Source: CAWEFA01 sp963851385 (GTDB lineage: Bacteria; Bacteroidota; Bacteroidia; Bacteroidales; DTGW01). Taken from it: a stretch of 64,000 bases of DNA. The notes beneath the pieces are model-generated. The model was not told the DNA's origin and made no database searches. It was given only the letters and a program-made list of their open reading frames with translations. Position numbers and translations under genes: made by a program. Positions 62,908 through 64,000 of the stretch are shown here, piece after piece. The stretch is from assembly GCA_963851385.1 (NCBI GenBank), contig CAWKPE010000007.1:14815-78814 (forward strand), read 5' to 3'. Position 1 is the first letter of the stretch. The number at the start of each line of letters is the position of its first letter.

Positions 62908-62915
62908 CAAATTTA
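62908..62915 (-). promoter_or_regulatory. Candidate -7 box (TAAATTTG) for recN
   Basis: The minus strand reads TAAATTTG 27 bases before the recN ATG. Confidence 0.45.
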
Positions 62916-62964
62916 ATTGAAAATATTTTACGGGAAATGGGAAAAACAACTAATCGGACTTAAA

Positions 62965-63050
62965 ATACAAAAGGCTGATAGGCTGTAGACTGTCAGACTG
63001 TTAATCTATCTTCCCTCTTCCTATAGACTATTAGTCTACTGTCTATTTAC
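62965..63050. repeat. Low-complexity repeat (agactgt/agtctac units) between porD and recN
   Basis: Repeated and inverted units ggctgataggctgtagactg, cagactgtta, tagactattagtctactgtc fill the spacer. The core tagactattagtcta is a palindrome with a single central base. Confidence 0.4.
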
Positions 63051-63057
63051 CTTCTTT

Positions 63058-63971
63058 CTACTGCCCAATTAGCTTTTTATATTTTATTGCATTTGCATTA
63101 TTAATCTCATTCAAAATTTGATAAACACGATTCTTTTCATCAGGCATAGATTCACTAAAAACACTAACAAACTCGTCTGCCTTAGCATCAAATAATACAT
63201 TTAAAAAATGCAAAAATGCATCTGGTTTGTCACGATAAACTTTCTGTAATAACAATAAATCTTCAGCTATTTCTGCACGTCCATCATTTGGTTTTGAATC
63301 CATAATATCAAGTCCAAGACGGTGAAAACGGTAAATAAAAGTTCTGACAGGTTCGTATCTTTGATCTAAAATATTTTTGACTAACCAATACCTGTTTCTA
63401 TTAGCTTTTGCTTCAAAAGGCTTCCATCCTTTATCAGTAGAGTTCTGGGCATTACTTACAATTTTGTCAGCTTTATTAAAATATTCAGTTCCTCCTAATA
63501 ATGAAAACGAATTGAGATTGAGACCCAAAATTATATATGCATAATAAGCTAAAACAGCAGTTAAATTTGATTGGTGGGTGTTTTCGTTAAATTCCAGAGT
63601 TTCAAATTCCACATAACTTGAATATTGCAATTATCATCCTTGTAATTTAGCAATACCGTATTATATGATGAATTGAAAACCGGTCTGCGCGACTGTACTT
63701 GTATACTTCCTGTAAATTCATCAGCCGATAGTTGCTGCTGAATAGTGATAAGAATATTGCATTCTATTCTTTCATTTACTCCAAAAGTAAGATTAGTCCA
63801 TATCCTGTTGTTCATGAACTCATATAATGCTGTGTTCAATGTTTGAAATATCTTTTTATTTGTGCCTTCTATTTGCGCAGTAGAAACCTGAATATTGCAT
63901 TTAAGTTCCTGCGAAAATGTACATATGCAAAATATAATACTTAGAATTATGAGAATTATATATTTTTTCAT
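63058..63971 (-). pseudogene. porD: Type IX secretion system protein PorD (DUF4835), one frameshift
   Basis: A secreted protein needed for assembly of the gliding/type IX secretion apparatus. The first frame starts at the ATG at 63971 (MKKYIILIILSIIFCICTFS signal) and shows IEGTNKKIFQTLNTALYEFM, NERIECNILI and QVQSRRPVFNSSYNTVLLNY. It breaks near 63620-63630. The family sequence continues in another frame: YVEFETLEFNENTHQSNLTA, AYYAYIILGLNLNSFSLLGG, ANRNRYWLVKNIL, down to 63058. Adding one base to aattg at the junction restores an intact protein of about 305 residues. The residues are family-like on both sides, so a sequencing error or recent mutation is likely. Confidence 0.88.
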
Positions 63972-64000
63972 CTTTTTCAAAACTTTGTCATCAAAGTATA

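Noticed and set aside
1..64000. CRISPR arrays, rRNA genes, prophage or restriction-modification systems
   Set aside because: No regularly spaced direct repeats, rRNA-like sequence or genes of these kinds were seen on either strand.

Overview
The window is low-GC chromosomal DNA from a member of the Bacteroidota, most likely a free-living or uncultured Bacteroidales-type organism. The evidence is two SusC/SusD outer-membrane uptake pairs, a PorD type IX secretion component, a cargo protein with a type IX C-terminal sorting domain, a PUR-like DUF3276 protein, the gene order nusB-yajC-ybbR-coaE-djlA, porD next to recN, and -7 promoter boxes of the Bacteroidetes type (TAnnTTTG). No rRNA, CRISPR array, prophage or plasmid signature was seen.

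Layout. 1-418 is the start of proS (minus strand). 419-1221 is a gene-free, hairpin-rich stretch leading to a small unknown gene (1222-1539). 1547-3614 is selD-mnmH for 2-selenouridine in tRNA, followed by an unknown gene. 4701-5598 is a frameshifted DUF1848 gene. Two tRNA-Leu genes (CAG, GAG) lie at 5820-6069. 6167-15290 is a beta-mannoside utilisation locus: GH130 mannosylglucose phosphorylase, cellobiose/mannobiose 2-epimerase, SusC (frameshifted), SusD and an MFS sugar permease; a lone Y1 transposase gene follows. 15752-19727 holds a DUF4197 lipoprotein, a sugar-kinase/RapZ-C fusion, a small unknown gene and truA. 19924-24813 holds a chemoreceptor, a YfiR-like protein and a TonB-dependent receptor. 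25172-28143 is TPR protein-ComA-aroE, convergent with cysC-cysD (28140-29672). 29924-34771 holds a methyltransferase and the djlA-coaE-ybbR-yajC-nusB cluster; a REP-pair (BIME-like) element sits between yajC and nusB, and the N-terminal half of nusB is broken by about five frameshifts. 35132-39506 holds DUF3276, a DnaQ-UvrC-type nuclease, a nucleotidyltransferase and a TrpB2-type enzyme.

39585-48491 is a large nitrogen locus, all on the minus strand: an outer-membrane protein, three PII proteins, three Amt ammonium channels and one NhaD/ArsB-like ion transporter. 48973-53545 holds a zinc-peptidase lipoprotein, lpxB and a SpoIID-like protein. 53580-59808 holds a type IX-secreted CBM9-like protein and a second SusC/SusD pair. 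60221-63971 is fabI, recN and a frameshifted porD.

Four genes (DUF1848, susC, nusB, porD) carry single-base frame breaks although the encoded residues on both sides remain family-like. This suggests sequencing or assembly errors, or very recent inactivation, rather than old decay. The most interesting points are the triple PII/Amt locus with one diverged pair, the kinase-RapZ fusion, ComA beside sulfate activation genes, the lone Y1 transposase together with a REP-pair element, and the structured region before the small unknown gene at 1222.
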